A stretch of DNA of 7,691 bases from Bacteroidota bacterium. Lineage in GTDB: Bacteria; Bacteroidota; Bacteroidia; Chitinophagales; Chitinophagaceae. Below the pieces are notes generated by a model. The model did no database searches and was not told the DNA's origin. It saw only the letters and a program-made list of their open reading frames with translations. The stretch spans positions 1 through 7,691 of the forward strand of contig CANHOY010000074.1 in NCBI GenBank assembly GCA_947462495.1, read 5' to 3'. Positions 1 to 6,392 of this stretch are shown one piece after another. Each line of letters begins with the position of its first letter. The stretch's first letter is position 1. The position numbers and the translations under genes were made by a program.

Positions 1-428
1 AACCATGGGCGACCAATTCCAGCCCTAAAAGGCCAAGGAATAGCGGACAAAATTAGCAATAAAGCAATGAGGTAAAAAGTACTTGTCGTGCCTGGCTTAC
101 CCCCCCTTTTGTATTTGATGTGACCAATAGTAATTAGGGCAATGGCAATGAGCATGGATAAGATGTGCTCTACCGCCCAAAAACGACCAGCCGCATCCTT
201 CATTACTTCTTTCATGCCCCCAGCCGCTTGGCTGATTAATTGGAAACCTACTGGGCCAAAAAAGTACTGGTAAAGGCCTAAAACCAAGGTGGTATGGGCA
301 CTAATCAATAAAATTTTACTTGTTTTAAGCGCGTCTTGCTTGGTCAATAATTTAGCAATAGACAGAATCAATGTAATTAAAATGACCCATCTTAAAAGAT
401 TGTGCAAATGCAATAAACCTGTATTCAT
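1..428 (-). CDS. Small multi-pass membrane protein, 'cytochrome B'-like (3' end outside window)
   Basis: An open frame starts with ATG at 428 and stays open for 142 codons to the window edge, so the C-terminus is missing. The protein looks like an integral inner-membrane protein with about four hydrophobic segments (roughly residues 12-28, 38-58, 86-104 and 118-131). Visible motifs are HLHNLLRW (7-14), AHTTLVLGLYQY (44-55), RFWAVEHILSMLIAI (82-96) and PWPFRAGIGRPW (131-142). Small Bacteroidetes proteins of about 145 residues with this pattern are, from memory, often annotated 'cytochrome B' or hypothetical. Histidines 7, 9, 45, 88 and 103 in or near the membrane segments could bind haem, but this is inference. 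The PWPFR...RPW ending is probably close to the true C-terminus, so only a few residues should be missing. It lies 60 bp downstream of the PD40 gene on the same strand and may be cotranscribed with it. I am confident the gene is real but unsure of its function. Confidence 0.7.
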   Translation of the reverse strand, partial: MNTGLLHLHNLLRWVILITLILSIAKLLTKQDALKTSKILLISAHTTLVLGLYQYFFGPVGFQLISQAAGGMKEVMKDAAGRFWAVEHILSMLIAIALITIGHIKYKRGGKPGTTSTFYLIALLLILSAIPWPFRAGIGRPW

Positions 429-488
429 GTTTGAAATTTAAAAGTAGTAGCGTCAATTTGACTAAGCTAATATATCAATTTTAATGAA

Positions 489-1553
489 TTAATCTACCCA
501 ATCGGCTACAAATAAATTGGTATCCCTGCTTCCCCCATTATTTCTATTGGAAGAGAACATGATTTTTTTGCCATCTGGGCTAAACATGGGAAAAGCATCA
601 AATCCTTTGTCTCTACTAATTTTTTCCAAGTGGTTGCCCTCTAGGTCAATTAAATACATATTAAAAGGGAATCCACGCTTGTATTCGTGGTTACTACAAA
701 AAATGATATGTTTCCCGTCGGGAGTGAAATTAGGTGCCCAATTGGCTTGACCTAAATGGGTAATCTGTTTCGCATCGGTACCATCGGCATTCGCCACCCA
801 TACTTCCATTTTTGTGGGGGCCACCAAGCCTTCTTTTAATAAACTTTGATATTCTTCTACCTCCTCTGGTGCAGTTGGCCTACTTGCTCTCCACACAATT
901 TTCTTTCCATCAGGACTAAACCATGCTCCTCCATCATAACCTAAGGTATTGGTTACTCTAATTTCTTTACCCGTTGCTAATTCCATTACATATAAATCTA
1001 AGTCACCATCTTTCACGCTGCAGTAAATCATTTTTTTTCCATCGTAGGATAGTGTGCTTTCTGCATCATATCCATCGGACTTAGTTAATTGCTTGATAAT
1101 TTTACCACTGGTATCCGCCATAAAAATATCATAGCTACTATACAAAGGCCAAATATATTTATTGCCATACTTCGCACGATCTACTGCAGGCGGACAATCA
1201 TCTCCCCCATTTTTAGTAGATGCATATATAATGTGCGCCCCATCTTTAGTAAAATAAGAACAGGTTGTTCTTGCCTTTCCACCACTAATCGATTTGTAAG
1301 TAAAAGGTTCAGTATTTTTTGTAGGAACTATCCCCATGAAAATCTGATCACAATTAATTCCTTCTTTTGGATTGGATCTTTGGAAAGTAATGCGTTGGCC
1401 ATCGAAACTCCAATAGGCTTCTGCATTGTCTCCCCCATTCGTAAGTTGAATAACGTTTTTAAAATGATGCTCCCCTGCAAATAAAACAGAGTCCTGCGCT
1501 GGAGCAGTATTGGCTAATAATGCCAATAAAAGTAAAAAGCTAATTTGTTTCAT
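489..1553 (-). CDS. Exported PD40 / TolB-like six-bladed beta-propeller protein
   Basis: This 354-residue protein has an N-terminal signal peptide (hydrophobic residues 4-14, APA then QDS, likely cleavage after Ala19) with no lipobox, so it is probably periplasmic. Six [ST]xDG turn motifs mark six WD40-like (PD40) blades: SFDG 49-52, TKDG 102-105, SYDG 169-172, SPDG 213-216, TPDG 277-280 and SPDG 325-328. It matches a PD40 subfamily that I recall with conserved NCDQIF (67-72), TTCSYF (96-101) and DDCPP (118-122), and a C-terminal NLFVADW. The fold resembles the propeller of TolB, but the TolB N-terminal domain is absent and no pal, tolA or tolR lies nearby, so a Tol role should not be assumed. 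A role in binding a ligand or protein in the periplasm is inference. The ATG at 1553 is chosen because it gives a complete signal peptide. It is transcribed divergently from rpe. Confidence 0.88.
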   Translation of the reverse strand: MKQISFLLLLALLANTAPAQDSVLFAGEHHFKNVIQLTNGGDNAEAYWSFDGQRITFQRSNPKEGINCDQIFMGIVPTKNTEPFTYKSISGGKARTTCSYFTKDGAHIIYASTKNGGDDCPPAVDRAKYGNKYIWPLYSSYDIFMADTSGKIIKQLTKSDGYDAESTLSYDGKKMIYCSVKDGDLDLYVMELATGKEIRVTNTLGYDGGAWFSPDGKKIVWRASRPTAPEEVEEYQSLLKEGLVAPTKMEVWVANADGTDAKQITHLGQANWAPNFTPDGKHIIFCSNHEYKRGFPFNMYLIDLEGNHLEKISRDKGFDAFPMFSPDGKKIMFSSNRNNGGSRDTNLFVADWVD

Positions 1554-1603
1554 AGGATTATTAATTGGAGGTAAAAGTAAATACTAAAATGAATGATCGT
1601 GCT

Positions 1604-1654
1604 AATTAAAGTCATGATTAACTCTAATTTATGTCACAATTAAGTCATATTAAT
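1604..1654. repeat. Pair of similar AT-rich direct repeats in the divergent intergenic region
   Basis: AATTAAAGTCATGATTAA at 1604-1621 recurs as AATTAAGTCATATTAAT at 1638-1654, differing by small indels or substitutions around a shared GTCAT core. The copies are about 34 bp apart, close to three helical turns, and lie between the divergent PD40 gene and rpe. They could be a paired protein-binding site, or chance similarity in AT-rich DNA. No known regulator motif is recognised. Confidence 0.3.
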
Positions 1655-1684
1655 TGTAAAATCCTCAAAAAAAATAGACCTTTG
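1654..1684 (+). promoter_or_regulatory. Candidate rpe promoter of Bacteroidetes type
   Basis: TTG at 1654-1656 is followed after 20 bp by GACCTTTG at 1677-1684, one mismatch from the Bacteroidetes -7 consensus TAnnTTTG, with spacing inside the usual range. Transcription would start near 1690, just upstream of the ATG at 1700. That fits the shorter rpe start and argues against the ATG at 1631. It is a pattern match only. Confidence 0.3.
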
Positions 1685-1699
1685 TACCAAATTGATTCT

Positions 1700-2347
1700 A
1701 TGGCCATAATTGCCCCCTCCTTATTAGCAGCTAATTTTTTAAAATTAGGGGAAGCTTGTGCCATGCTTAATGAAAGTGAAGCGGAATATTTTCACTTAGA
1801 CGTAATGGATGGAAGTTTTGTTCCCAATATTAGTTTTGGCTTACCTATCATTGAACAAATAAGAAAAGCCACAAGCAAAGTATGTGATGTACACTTAATG
1901 ATAGTTCAACCCGAAAAATACATTGAAGCTTTTAAAAAAGCCGGTGCTGATATTTTAACTATACATTATGAAGCCTGCCCCAATTTGCTTACTACCCTAG
2001 CACAAATTAAAGCGCATGGTATGAAAGCAGGAGTAGCCATTAATCCAGATACCGATGTGTCTGTACTTACTCCTTTTATAAAAGAAATTGATCTGGTATG
2101 TGTGATGAGCGTATACCCTGGATTTGGTGGGCAAAAGTTTATCGAGCCCACTTATGAAAAAGTAAAAGCCCTAAAACAAATCATTGTGAATTCAAATGCT
2201 ACAACGCTTATTGAAATTGATGGCGGTGTGGATATGAACAATGCTGCCGCATTAGTAAAAGCTGGCGCAGATGTACTCGTGGCTGGAACTACTGTATTTA
2301 AAGCAGCCGACCCTATTGCCATGATTGCTTCGCTAAAACAAGCTTAG
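1700..2347 (+). CDS. rpe: Ribulose-phosphate 3-epimerase
   Basis: This cytoplasmic TIM-barrel enzyme interconverts D-ribulose 5-phosphate and D-xylulose 5-phosphate in the pentose phosphate pathway. All family signatures are present: APSLLAANF (5-13), HLDVMDGSFVPN (32-43), DVHLM (63-67), YPGFGGQ (139-145) and IDGGV (173-177). His32, Asp34, His65 and Asp174 occupy the metal-ligand positions, with Asp34 and Asp174 as the acid/base pair. The phosphate-binding C-terminal loop is intact (AGTTVFKA). An upstream in-frame ATG at 1631 would add 23 residues that do not look like the family. The ATG at 1700 gives 215 residues and the standard MAIIAPSLLAANF opening, so it is preferred. The gene stands alone on the plus strand between the divergent PD40 gene and phoH, and its stop codon lies in the left arm of an inverted repeat. 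Confidence 0.97.
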   Translation: MAIIAPSLLAANFLKLGEACAMLNESEAEYFHLDVMDGSFVPNISFGLPIIEQIRKATSKVCDVHLMIVQPEKYIEAFKKAGADILTIHYEACPNLLTTLAQIKAHGMKAGVAINPDTDVSVLTPFIKEIDLVCVMSVYPGFGGQKFIEPTYEKVKALKQIIVNSNATTLIEIDGGVDMNNAAALVKAGADVLVAGTTVFKAADPIAMIASLKQA

Positions 2348-2390
2348 CAAAACGCTTAATCTCCTACAGCAATCATTTTGCTCAAGCTTG
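2339..2390 (+). repeat. Imperfect inverted repeat spanning the rpe stop codon
   Basis: CAAGCTTAGCAA at 2339-2350 pairs with TTGCTCAAGCTTG at 2378-2390: twelve base pairs with a single bulged C. The 27-nt loop can instead form a small nested hairpin, AGCAA (2368-2372) with TTGCT (2378-2382), which competes for the same right-arm bases. The rpe stop (2345-2347) is inside the left arm. No T-run follows immediately, so it is not a classic intrinsic terminator. It might stabilise the rpe 3' end or assist termination. Confidence 0.4.
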
Positions 2391-2458
2391 CATCCTAGAA
2401 TGTTACTTCTTCTTTAACAAATTAAGAACGGAATGTTATCAATTTTAGTAATGCACAT

Positions 2459-2486
2459 TTGTGCGTATTTATTCCTTGTTATTTTG
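2459..2486 (+). promoter_or_regulatory. Candidate phoH promoter of Bacteroidetes type
   Basis: TTG at 2459-2461, a 17-bp spacer, then TTATTTTG at 2479-2486, one mismatch from TAnnTTTG. It lies in the 204-bp rpe-phoH spacer and would give an AT-rich leader of about 60 nt before the TTG start of phoH. In such AT-rich sequence a one-mismatch hit can occur by chance. Confidence 0.3.
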
Positions 2487-2551
2487 TTTTAGTTAATTTA
2501 AATTTATGTTAGGCTGATAAAAAACAATACTAACCCTTAAATTCTAATCCA

Positions 2552-3532
2552 TTGACTGAAACCATCATCAATTTAGAAACCGTTAACCCTATTGAATTTT
2601 TCGGCGTTAACAACAACAAATTCGACATCTTAAAAAAGAAATTTCCTTTACTCAAAATTTTATCAAGAGGTACTCAGATTAAACTAAGCGGCGCACCAGA
2701 GCAGATTGATTTAGCCAAAGAAAAAATTGACTTGATCATTCAGTATATGCAACGCAATGGCCATTTGAGTGAAAACTACTTTGAACAAATTTTAGGAGGG
2801 GATGATGCCGAGGTGATCGATAATTTTATTGACAAAAATCCCAATGAAGTGTTGGTTTTTGGCCCCAATGGAAAAACCGTTAGAGCCAGAACAGCCAACC
2901 AGAAAAAAATGGTACAGGCTGCCGATAAAAATGACATTGTATTTGCTATTGGACCTGCCGGTACGGGAAAAACCTATACCGCAGTGGCCTTAGCAGTAAG
3001 GGCTTTAAAGAATAAAGTGGTAAAGAAAATTATTTTAACCCGACCTGCGGTGGAAGCAGGTGAAAACTTAGGTTTTTTACCAGGTGATTTAAAAGAAAAA
3101 ATTGATCCTTATTTACGCCCATTATATGATGCCCTAGATGATATGATACCTGCCGATAAATTGGGTTATTATATGACCACGCGTACAATTGAAATTGCCC
3201 CTTTGGCTTATATGAGAGGTCGTACTTTAGACAATGCCTTTATTATCTTGGACGAGTCTCAAAACGCCAATGATTTACAAATTAAAATGTTTTTAACCCG
3301 TATTGGTTCTAATGCCAAGGCGATTATTACAGGTGACCCTACCCAGGTGGATTTACCTAGAAATCAAAAAAGTGGATTGGAAAAAGCCTCTCGCATATTG
3401 CAAAATATTGAAGGCATTGCACATATACAATTAGATGAGGAAGATGTAGTTAGACATAAATTGGTAAAAGCCATTATTAAAGCCTACGAAAAAGAAAGAG
3501 AAAACGAGACCGAGAATTCTTACCACAGATAA
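2552..3532 (+). CDS. phoH: PhoH-like family ATPase (TTG start)
   Basis: This 326-residue cytoplasmic P-loop NTPase belongs to the PhoH/PhoL family, which is linked to phosphate starvation, RNA metabolism and ribosome maturation; its exact substrate is unsettled. An N-terminal KH-like region (about residues 10-70, including LLKILSRGTQIKLSGAPEQ) precedes the helicase-like core. Walker A is GPAGTGKT at 134-141, LTRPAVEAGE follows at about 162-171, Walker B is DESQN at 234-238, and the sensor motif ITGDPTQVDLP starts at about 259. Length is typical for the family. The start is TTG at 2552: an in-frame TAA at 2531-2533 excludes an upstream ATG, and the next in-frame ATG (residue 66) would remove the KH-like region. 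The MTETIINLETVNPIEFFG opening looks native for Bacteroidetes. An intrinsic terminator follows. The ybeY gene, often beside phoH in other bacteria, is not in the window. Confidence 0.95.
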   Translation: MTETIINLETVNPIEFFGVNNNKFDILKKKFPLLKILSRGTQIKLSGAPEQIDLAKEKIDLIIQYMQRNGHLSENYFEQILGGDDAEVIDNFIDKNPNEVLVFGPNGKTVRARTANQKKMVQAADKNDIVFAIGPAGTGKTYTAVALAVRALKNKVVKKIILTRPAVEAGENLGFLPGDLKEKIDPYLRPLYDALDDMIPADKLGYYMTTRTIEIAPLAYMRGRTLDNAFIILDESQNANDLQIKMFLTRIGSNAKAIITGDPTQVDLPRNQKSGLEKASRILQNIEGIAHIQLDEEDVVRHKLVKAIIKAYEKERENETENSYHR

Positions 3533-3569
3533 TCGAAACACGAAGCTACTCTTCTCTTAATAAATTCTC

Positions 3570-3607
3570 TACCCCGTCGCAATTTTAGAGACGGGGTATT
3601 TTTTTTT
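3570..3607 (+). terminator. Intrinsic (Rho-independent) terminator after phoH
   Basis: TACCCCGTC at 3570-3578 and GACGGGGTA at 3590-3598 form a perfect 9-bp GC-rich stem around an 11-nt loop, followed directly by nine T residues at 3599-3607. It sits 37 bp after the phoH stop and separates phoH from the downstream ligase gene, which therefore needs its own promoter. Confidence 0.93.
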
Positions 3608-3642
3608 ATACGCAGAGTAAAAATTTAAGTAATTTCATACCG

Positions 3643-4752
3643 ATGGCAACAACGCAATTAAATCAATTTACCATTGGGGTGGAAGAAGAGTATATGGTAT
3701 TAGACCCTTCTACCAAGGAATTAAAAAGCCATCAGCAAGCTATTGTCAACGAAGGACAAAAAAAATTTAAAGACAAAATTAAGGCCGAGATGCACCAAGC
3801 CGTGGTGGAAGTAGGCACAGGGATATGTCAAAATGTAAATGAAGCCTATCAGGAAATTTTAGAATTAAGAACCCATGTTTCGGAAGTTGCAAGTGGACTA
3901 GGCTATAGTATTGGCGCTTCAGGCACCCACCCTTTTAGTTTATGGGAAACACAATTGGTATCGGACCAGTCGCGCTATCAAGCTATTTTAAATGAATTGC
4001 AGCAAGCAGCTAGAAGTAATTTAATTTTTGGATTGCATGTGCATGTTGGTATAGAAGATAGAAGTATGGCGATACAAATTGCCAACACCGCTAGATATTT
4101 TTTACCTCATATTTATGCATTAAGTACCAATTCGCCTTTTTGGGAAACGCGTAACACAGGTTATAAATCTTACCGCAGTAAAGTATTTGATAAATTTCCA
4201 AGAACAGGTATTCCAGATACTTTTGAAAGCATTGAAGCGTATGAAAAGTTTATTCAACTACTTATTAAAACAAATTGTATTGATGATGGTAAAAAAATAT
4301 GGTGGGATTTACGCGTACACCCGGTATTTAACACTGTTGAATTTAGAATTTGCGATGTACCCATGACGGTGCAAGAAACCATTACCATCGCTGCTTTTTT
4401 CCAAGCCATTTGCGCCAAAATATTTAGCCTTCGTCGACAAAATATCAATTTCATTAATTATCAACGCGCCTTAATCAATGAAAACAAATGGAGGGCCAGT
4501 AGATACGGCATTGATGGAAAATTAATAGACTTTGGAAAAGAAAAAGAAGTACCTGTGGTTGACCTCATTAACGAACTATTGGATTTTGTAGATAGCGTTG
4601 CAGATGAATTAGGAAGCCGTAGCCATTTAAATAAAGTAAAAGATATTTTTACCAATGGGACGGGCGCCGACCAACAACTGCGCGTATTTAAAGAAACTGG
4701 AAGTTTAATTGAGGTAGTAAAGTATATTGAAACTAGTTTCTTAAAGGTATAG
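3643..4752 (+). CDS. GCS2-family carboxylate-amine ligase (YbdK-type)
   Basis: This 369-residue protein belongs to the glutamate-cysteine ligase type 2 (GCS2/YbdK) family. These are ATP-dependent enzymes that join a carboxylate to an amine; E. coli YbdK has weak glutamate-cysteine ligase activity, and the physiological substrate of most members is unknown. The family opening IGVEEEYMVLDP (11-22) supplies metal-binding glutamates Glu14-16. It is followed by EMHQAVVEVGTGIC (from 49), the conserved GLHVHVG (130-136), and WWDLRVHP...NTVEFRICD (220-238) with further basic and acidic active-site residues. Length is as expected and nothing is missing. The ATG at 3643 places GVEEEY close to the N-terminus, as usual. 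The gene is alone: phoH is terminated upstream and the downstream gene converges. No RimK-like ligase, glutamine amidotransferase or glutathione synthetase is nearby to suggest a substrate. Confidence 0.92.
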   Translation: MATTQLNQFTIGVEEEYMVLDPSTKELKSHQQAIVNEGQKKFKDKIKAEMHQAVVEVGTGICQNVNEAYQEILELRTHVSEVASGLGYSIGASGTHPFSLWETQLVSDQSRYQAILNELQQAARSNLIFGLHVHVGIEDRSMAIQIANTARYFLPHIYALSTNSPFWETRNTGYKSYRSKVFDKFPRTGIPDTFESIEAYEKFIQLLIKTNCIDDGKKIWWDLRVHPVFNTVEFRICDVPMTVQETITIAAFFQAICAKIFSLRRQNINFINYQRALINENKWRASRYGIDGKLIDFGKEKEVPVVDLINELLDFVDSVADELGSRSHLNKVKDIFTNGTGADQQLRVFKETGSLIEVVKYIETSFLKV

Positions 4753-4788
4753 TCCTATAAGGTATTAGCTACTCTACCAAAGGTTTCC

Positions 4789-5739
4789 TTATTCTCCCTT
4801 TTTGTAATCAAATAAAGTGGCTGTAAATAAACCACGTTCTCTTTTTTTGAAAATAATATCCCAGTTACCTTTATATCTTAAAATTTTGGGAACCAACTGC
4901 CCATTAAAATAAGTCATCTCTACTTCCATTTGTACATTAAAATCGTATACCCCCGCTTTATAGCTTAAAGAATAATTGCGCCCTAGGACTTCTAATGTTT
5001 TTGGGTTAAACCAAGTAATCATTTGATCCACTACCACTCTGTCCTTATTAAAAAAGCCTAAGTCTTGTTTAGGTTGTACATCAAATACATAAGCCAATTG
5101 GCCATGGTACTCGACATAGTCTAGTTTGTAATCGTACAACTCGTGCGCCGACTCGTCATACAAGTCAAGCTTATTGCCAATAAAAGGAATACCGGGTATT
5201 TTTTTCCCTGGATTGAAAAATAACATTTTTAATTGTTCTTTTGCTTTTTCCATATTGCTGCCTTCCACTACTCTTTTTTTACCTTTCACTATATTGGTTT
5301 CTCCACAAATAGTTCCTTTAGTAAAAAATAAGCTAGCATATAAGGAAGGGGTCACGTAATTATACTCTCCAGCAGCATTGCGTAAATTACCTGAAGTAGT
5401 TTCTTCCAACACTTCCATCGATCTGCAATTGTCTTTTCTGGTTTGTTTGGTTTTGCTATTTAAGGTAGCTACCACTTTTTCGTTCTTATCTTTCATTTCA
5501 ATGAAATTGTAAGAACTATATCCAATGGTTCGCAATGTTTTAAATGCTTTATAAAAACTAGTATCCTCTTTAATTTTTTTTAAAATTTCTTTGTAATCAA
5601 AATGATTACGCACAATGGCCTCCGTTAAAGTAAACTTTTGACCTTGATCATTGAAGGTAGAATCCTGGGCAACCACTTTTAAGTGCTGGATAAGCAGTAC
5701 GCTTGCCAATAAAAAATATTTTTTGAACTTGAATGGCAT
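4789..5739 (-). CDS. Exported protein of unknown function, last gene of the def operon
   Basis: I do not recognise a named family for this 316-residue protein. It has a signal peptide (KFKK, hydrophobic 8-17, VVA then QDS, likely cleavage after Ala24) without a lipobox, so the mature form of about 292 residues should be periplasmic or outer-membrane associated. The N-terminal half is charged and mixed (EILKKIKEDTSFYKAFKTLR). The C-terminal part (about 202-316) is rich in alternating aromatic and hydrophobic strands such as LDYVEYHGQLAYVFDVQPK and ITWFNPKTLEVLGRNYSLSY, suggesting a beta-sheet domain. The pattern recalls LolA-like folds or the beta domains of Bacteroidetes DUF5686-type proteins, but this is only a resemblance. 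Cys residues occur near positions 103 and 144. The gene starts 31 bp after the def stop on the same strand, so cotranscription is likely. The ATG at 5739 yields a full signal peptide. Confidence 0.8.
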   Translation of the reverse strand: MPFKFKKYFLLASVLLIQHLKVVAQDSTFNDQGQKFTLTEAIVRNHFDYKEILKKIKEDTSFYKAFKTLRTIGYSSYNFIEMKDKNEKVVATLNSKTKQTRKDNCRSMEVLEETTSGNLRNAAGEYNYVTPSLYASLFFTKGTICGETNIVKGKKRVVEGSNMEKAKEQLKMLFFNPGKKIPGIPFIGNKLDLYDESAHELYDYKLDYVEYHGQLAYVFDVQPKQDLGFFNKDRVVVDQMITWFNPKTLEVLGRNYSLSYKAGVYDFNVQMEVEMTYFNGQLVPKILRYKGNWDIIFKKRERGLFTATLFDYKKGE

Positions 5740-5770
5740 ATTTTAGTTTAACTGCTAATAAAGCTAAGTG

Positions 5771-6346
5771 TTATTTAAGTAGAATCATTTTATAATCCAC
5801 TTTTACTTTCCCTTTAGAAATATCATTCAATTTTCCTTGTAATATTTTACGACGCAAGGGCTTTAAATAATCGATGAATAATTTTCCCTCAATATGATCG
5901 TATTCATGCAAAATAATTCTGGCGGTCATCCCATTAAAAGTTTCGGTATGTTCTACAAATTTTTCATCCCTATAAGACAAGGTAACCGTTTCAAACCTAG
6001 TTACATCTTCTCTAATTTTTGGGATACTTAAACAGCCTTCATTGTATATCCACTCCTTCCCTCCGGTGTCCAGAACTTGGGCATTAATAAATACTTTTTT
6101 AATACCAGGTGCATCCGGGTATACTTCATCTTCTTCCTCTCTATTCGCAAAAATTTGAGCACTGTCCATTACAAATAAGCGAATATTCTTATTGATTTGA
6201 GGTGCCGCCAAACCAACTCCATTACTCTCATACATGGTCTCCCACATAGATTCAATTAAAGTATCTAATTGAGCATAGTCTGCCGCAATGGGTAAACTAA
6301 TTTTTCTTAAAATAGTTGCACCGTAGGCAACAATTGGTAGAATCAT
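5771..6346 (-). CDS. def: Peptide deformylase
   Basis: This 191-residue cytoplasmic metalloenzyme removes the formyl group from the N-terminal methionine of nascent proteins. All three signature motifs are present: motif 1 GVGLAAPQ (43-50), motif 2 EGCLS (103-107) and motif 3 HEYDHIEG (147-154). Cys105, His147 and His151 are the metal ligands, Glu148 is catalytic, and Gln50 completes the oxyanion site. The residue before motif 3 is Leu146, where many deformylases have Gln. An acidic stretch around 69-78 (EEEDEVYPD) sits between motifs 1 and 2. The ATG at 6346 gives MILPIVAYG, the normal family opening. The gene follows ruvX with a 46-bp gap and precedes the exported protein by 31 bp, so it is probably cotranscribed. 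Two TAnnTTTG matches in the 46-bp gap suggest an additional internal promoter. Confidence 0.97.
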   Translation of the reverse strand: MILPIVAYGATILRKISLPIAADYAQLDTLIESMWETMYESNGVGLAAPQINKNIRLFVMDSAQIFANREEEDEVYPDAPGIKKVFINAQVLDTGGKEWIYNEGCLSIPKIREDVTRFETVTLSYRDEKFVEHTETFNGMTARIILHEYDHIEGKLFIDYLKPLRRKILQGKLNDISKGKVKVDYKMILLK

Positions 6347-6350
6347 ACAA

Positions 6351-6379
6351 CAAAATTATATTGGCTGCAAAGTTATCAA
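6351..6379 (-). promoter_or_regulatory. Candidate internal promoter upstream of def
   Basis: On the minus strand TTG (6379-6377) is followed after 18 bp by TAATTTTG (6358-6351), an exact match to TAnnTTTG. Transcription would begin about at the def ATG (6346), implying a leaderless or nearly leaderless mRNA. A second exact match, TAACTTTG at 6375-6368, would leave a leader of about 17 nt but lacks a TTG at the right distance. This is pattern matching only. Confidence 0.35.
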
Positions 6380-6392
6380 TAAAAGATGGCTT

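Noticed and set aside
452..462. Palindrome GTCAATTTGAC upstream of the small membrane protein gene
   Set aside because: It has only five base pairs per arm, a single copy and no recognised regulator motif, so chance in AT-rich DNA is adequate.
517..750. Plus-strand open frame opposite the PD40 gene, and similar ones at 1089-1484, 4254-4454, 4461-4655, 5174-5359 and 6316-6525
   Set aside because: Each lies antisense to or overlapping a well-supported gene, has no recognisable motif, and has a composition expected of a shadow frame.
1631..1699. Upstream ATG extending rpe by 23 residues
   Set aside because: The extra residues do not fit the family N-terminus, and the candidate promoter would start transcription after 1631. 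The ATG at 1700 gives the usual opening and length.
2400..2551. Possible small gene or riboswitch in the rpe-phoH spacer
   Set aside because: Only very short open frames are present, and I see no conserved RNA structure beyond the inverted repeat near rpe and a weak GTTAG/CTAAC pairing.
4779..4791. Short hairpin AAGG-TTT-CCTT between the convergent ligase and exported-protein genes, considered as a shared terminator
   Set aside because: The stem is only four base pairs, has a three-base loop and no T-run on either strand. The 36-bp gap holds no convincing terminator.
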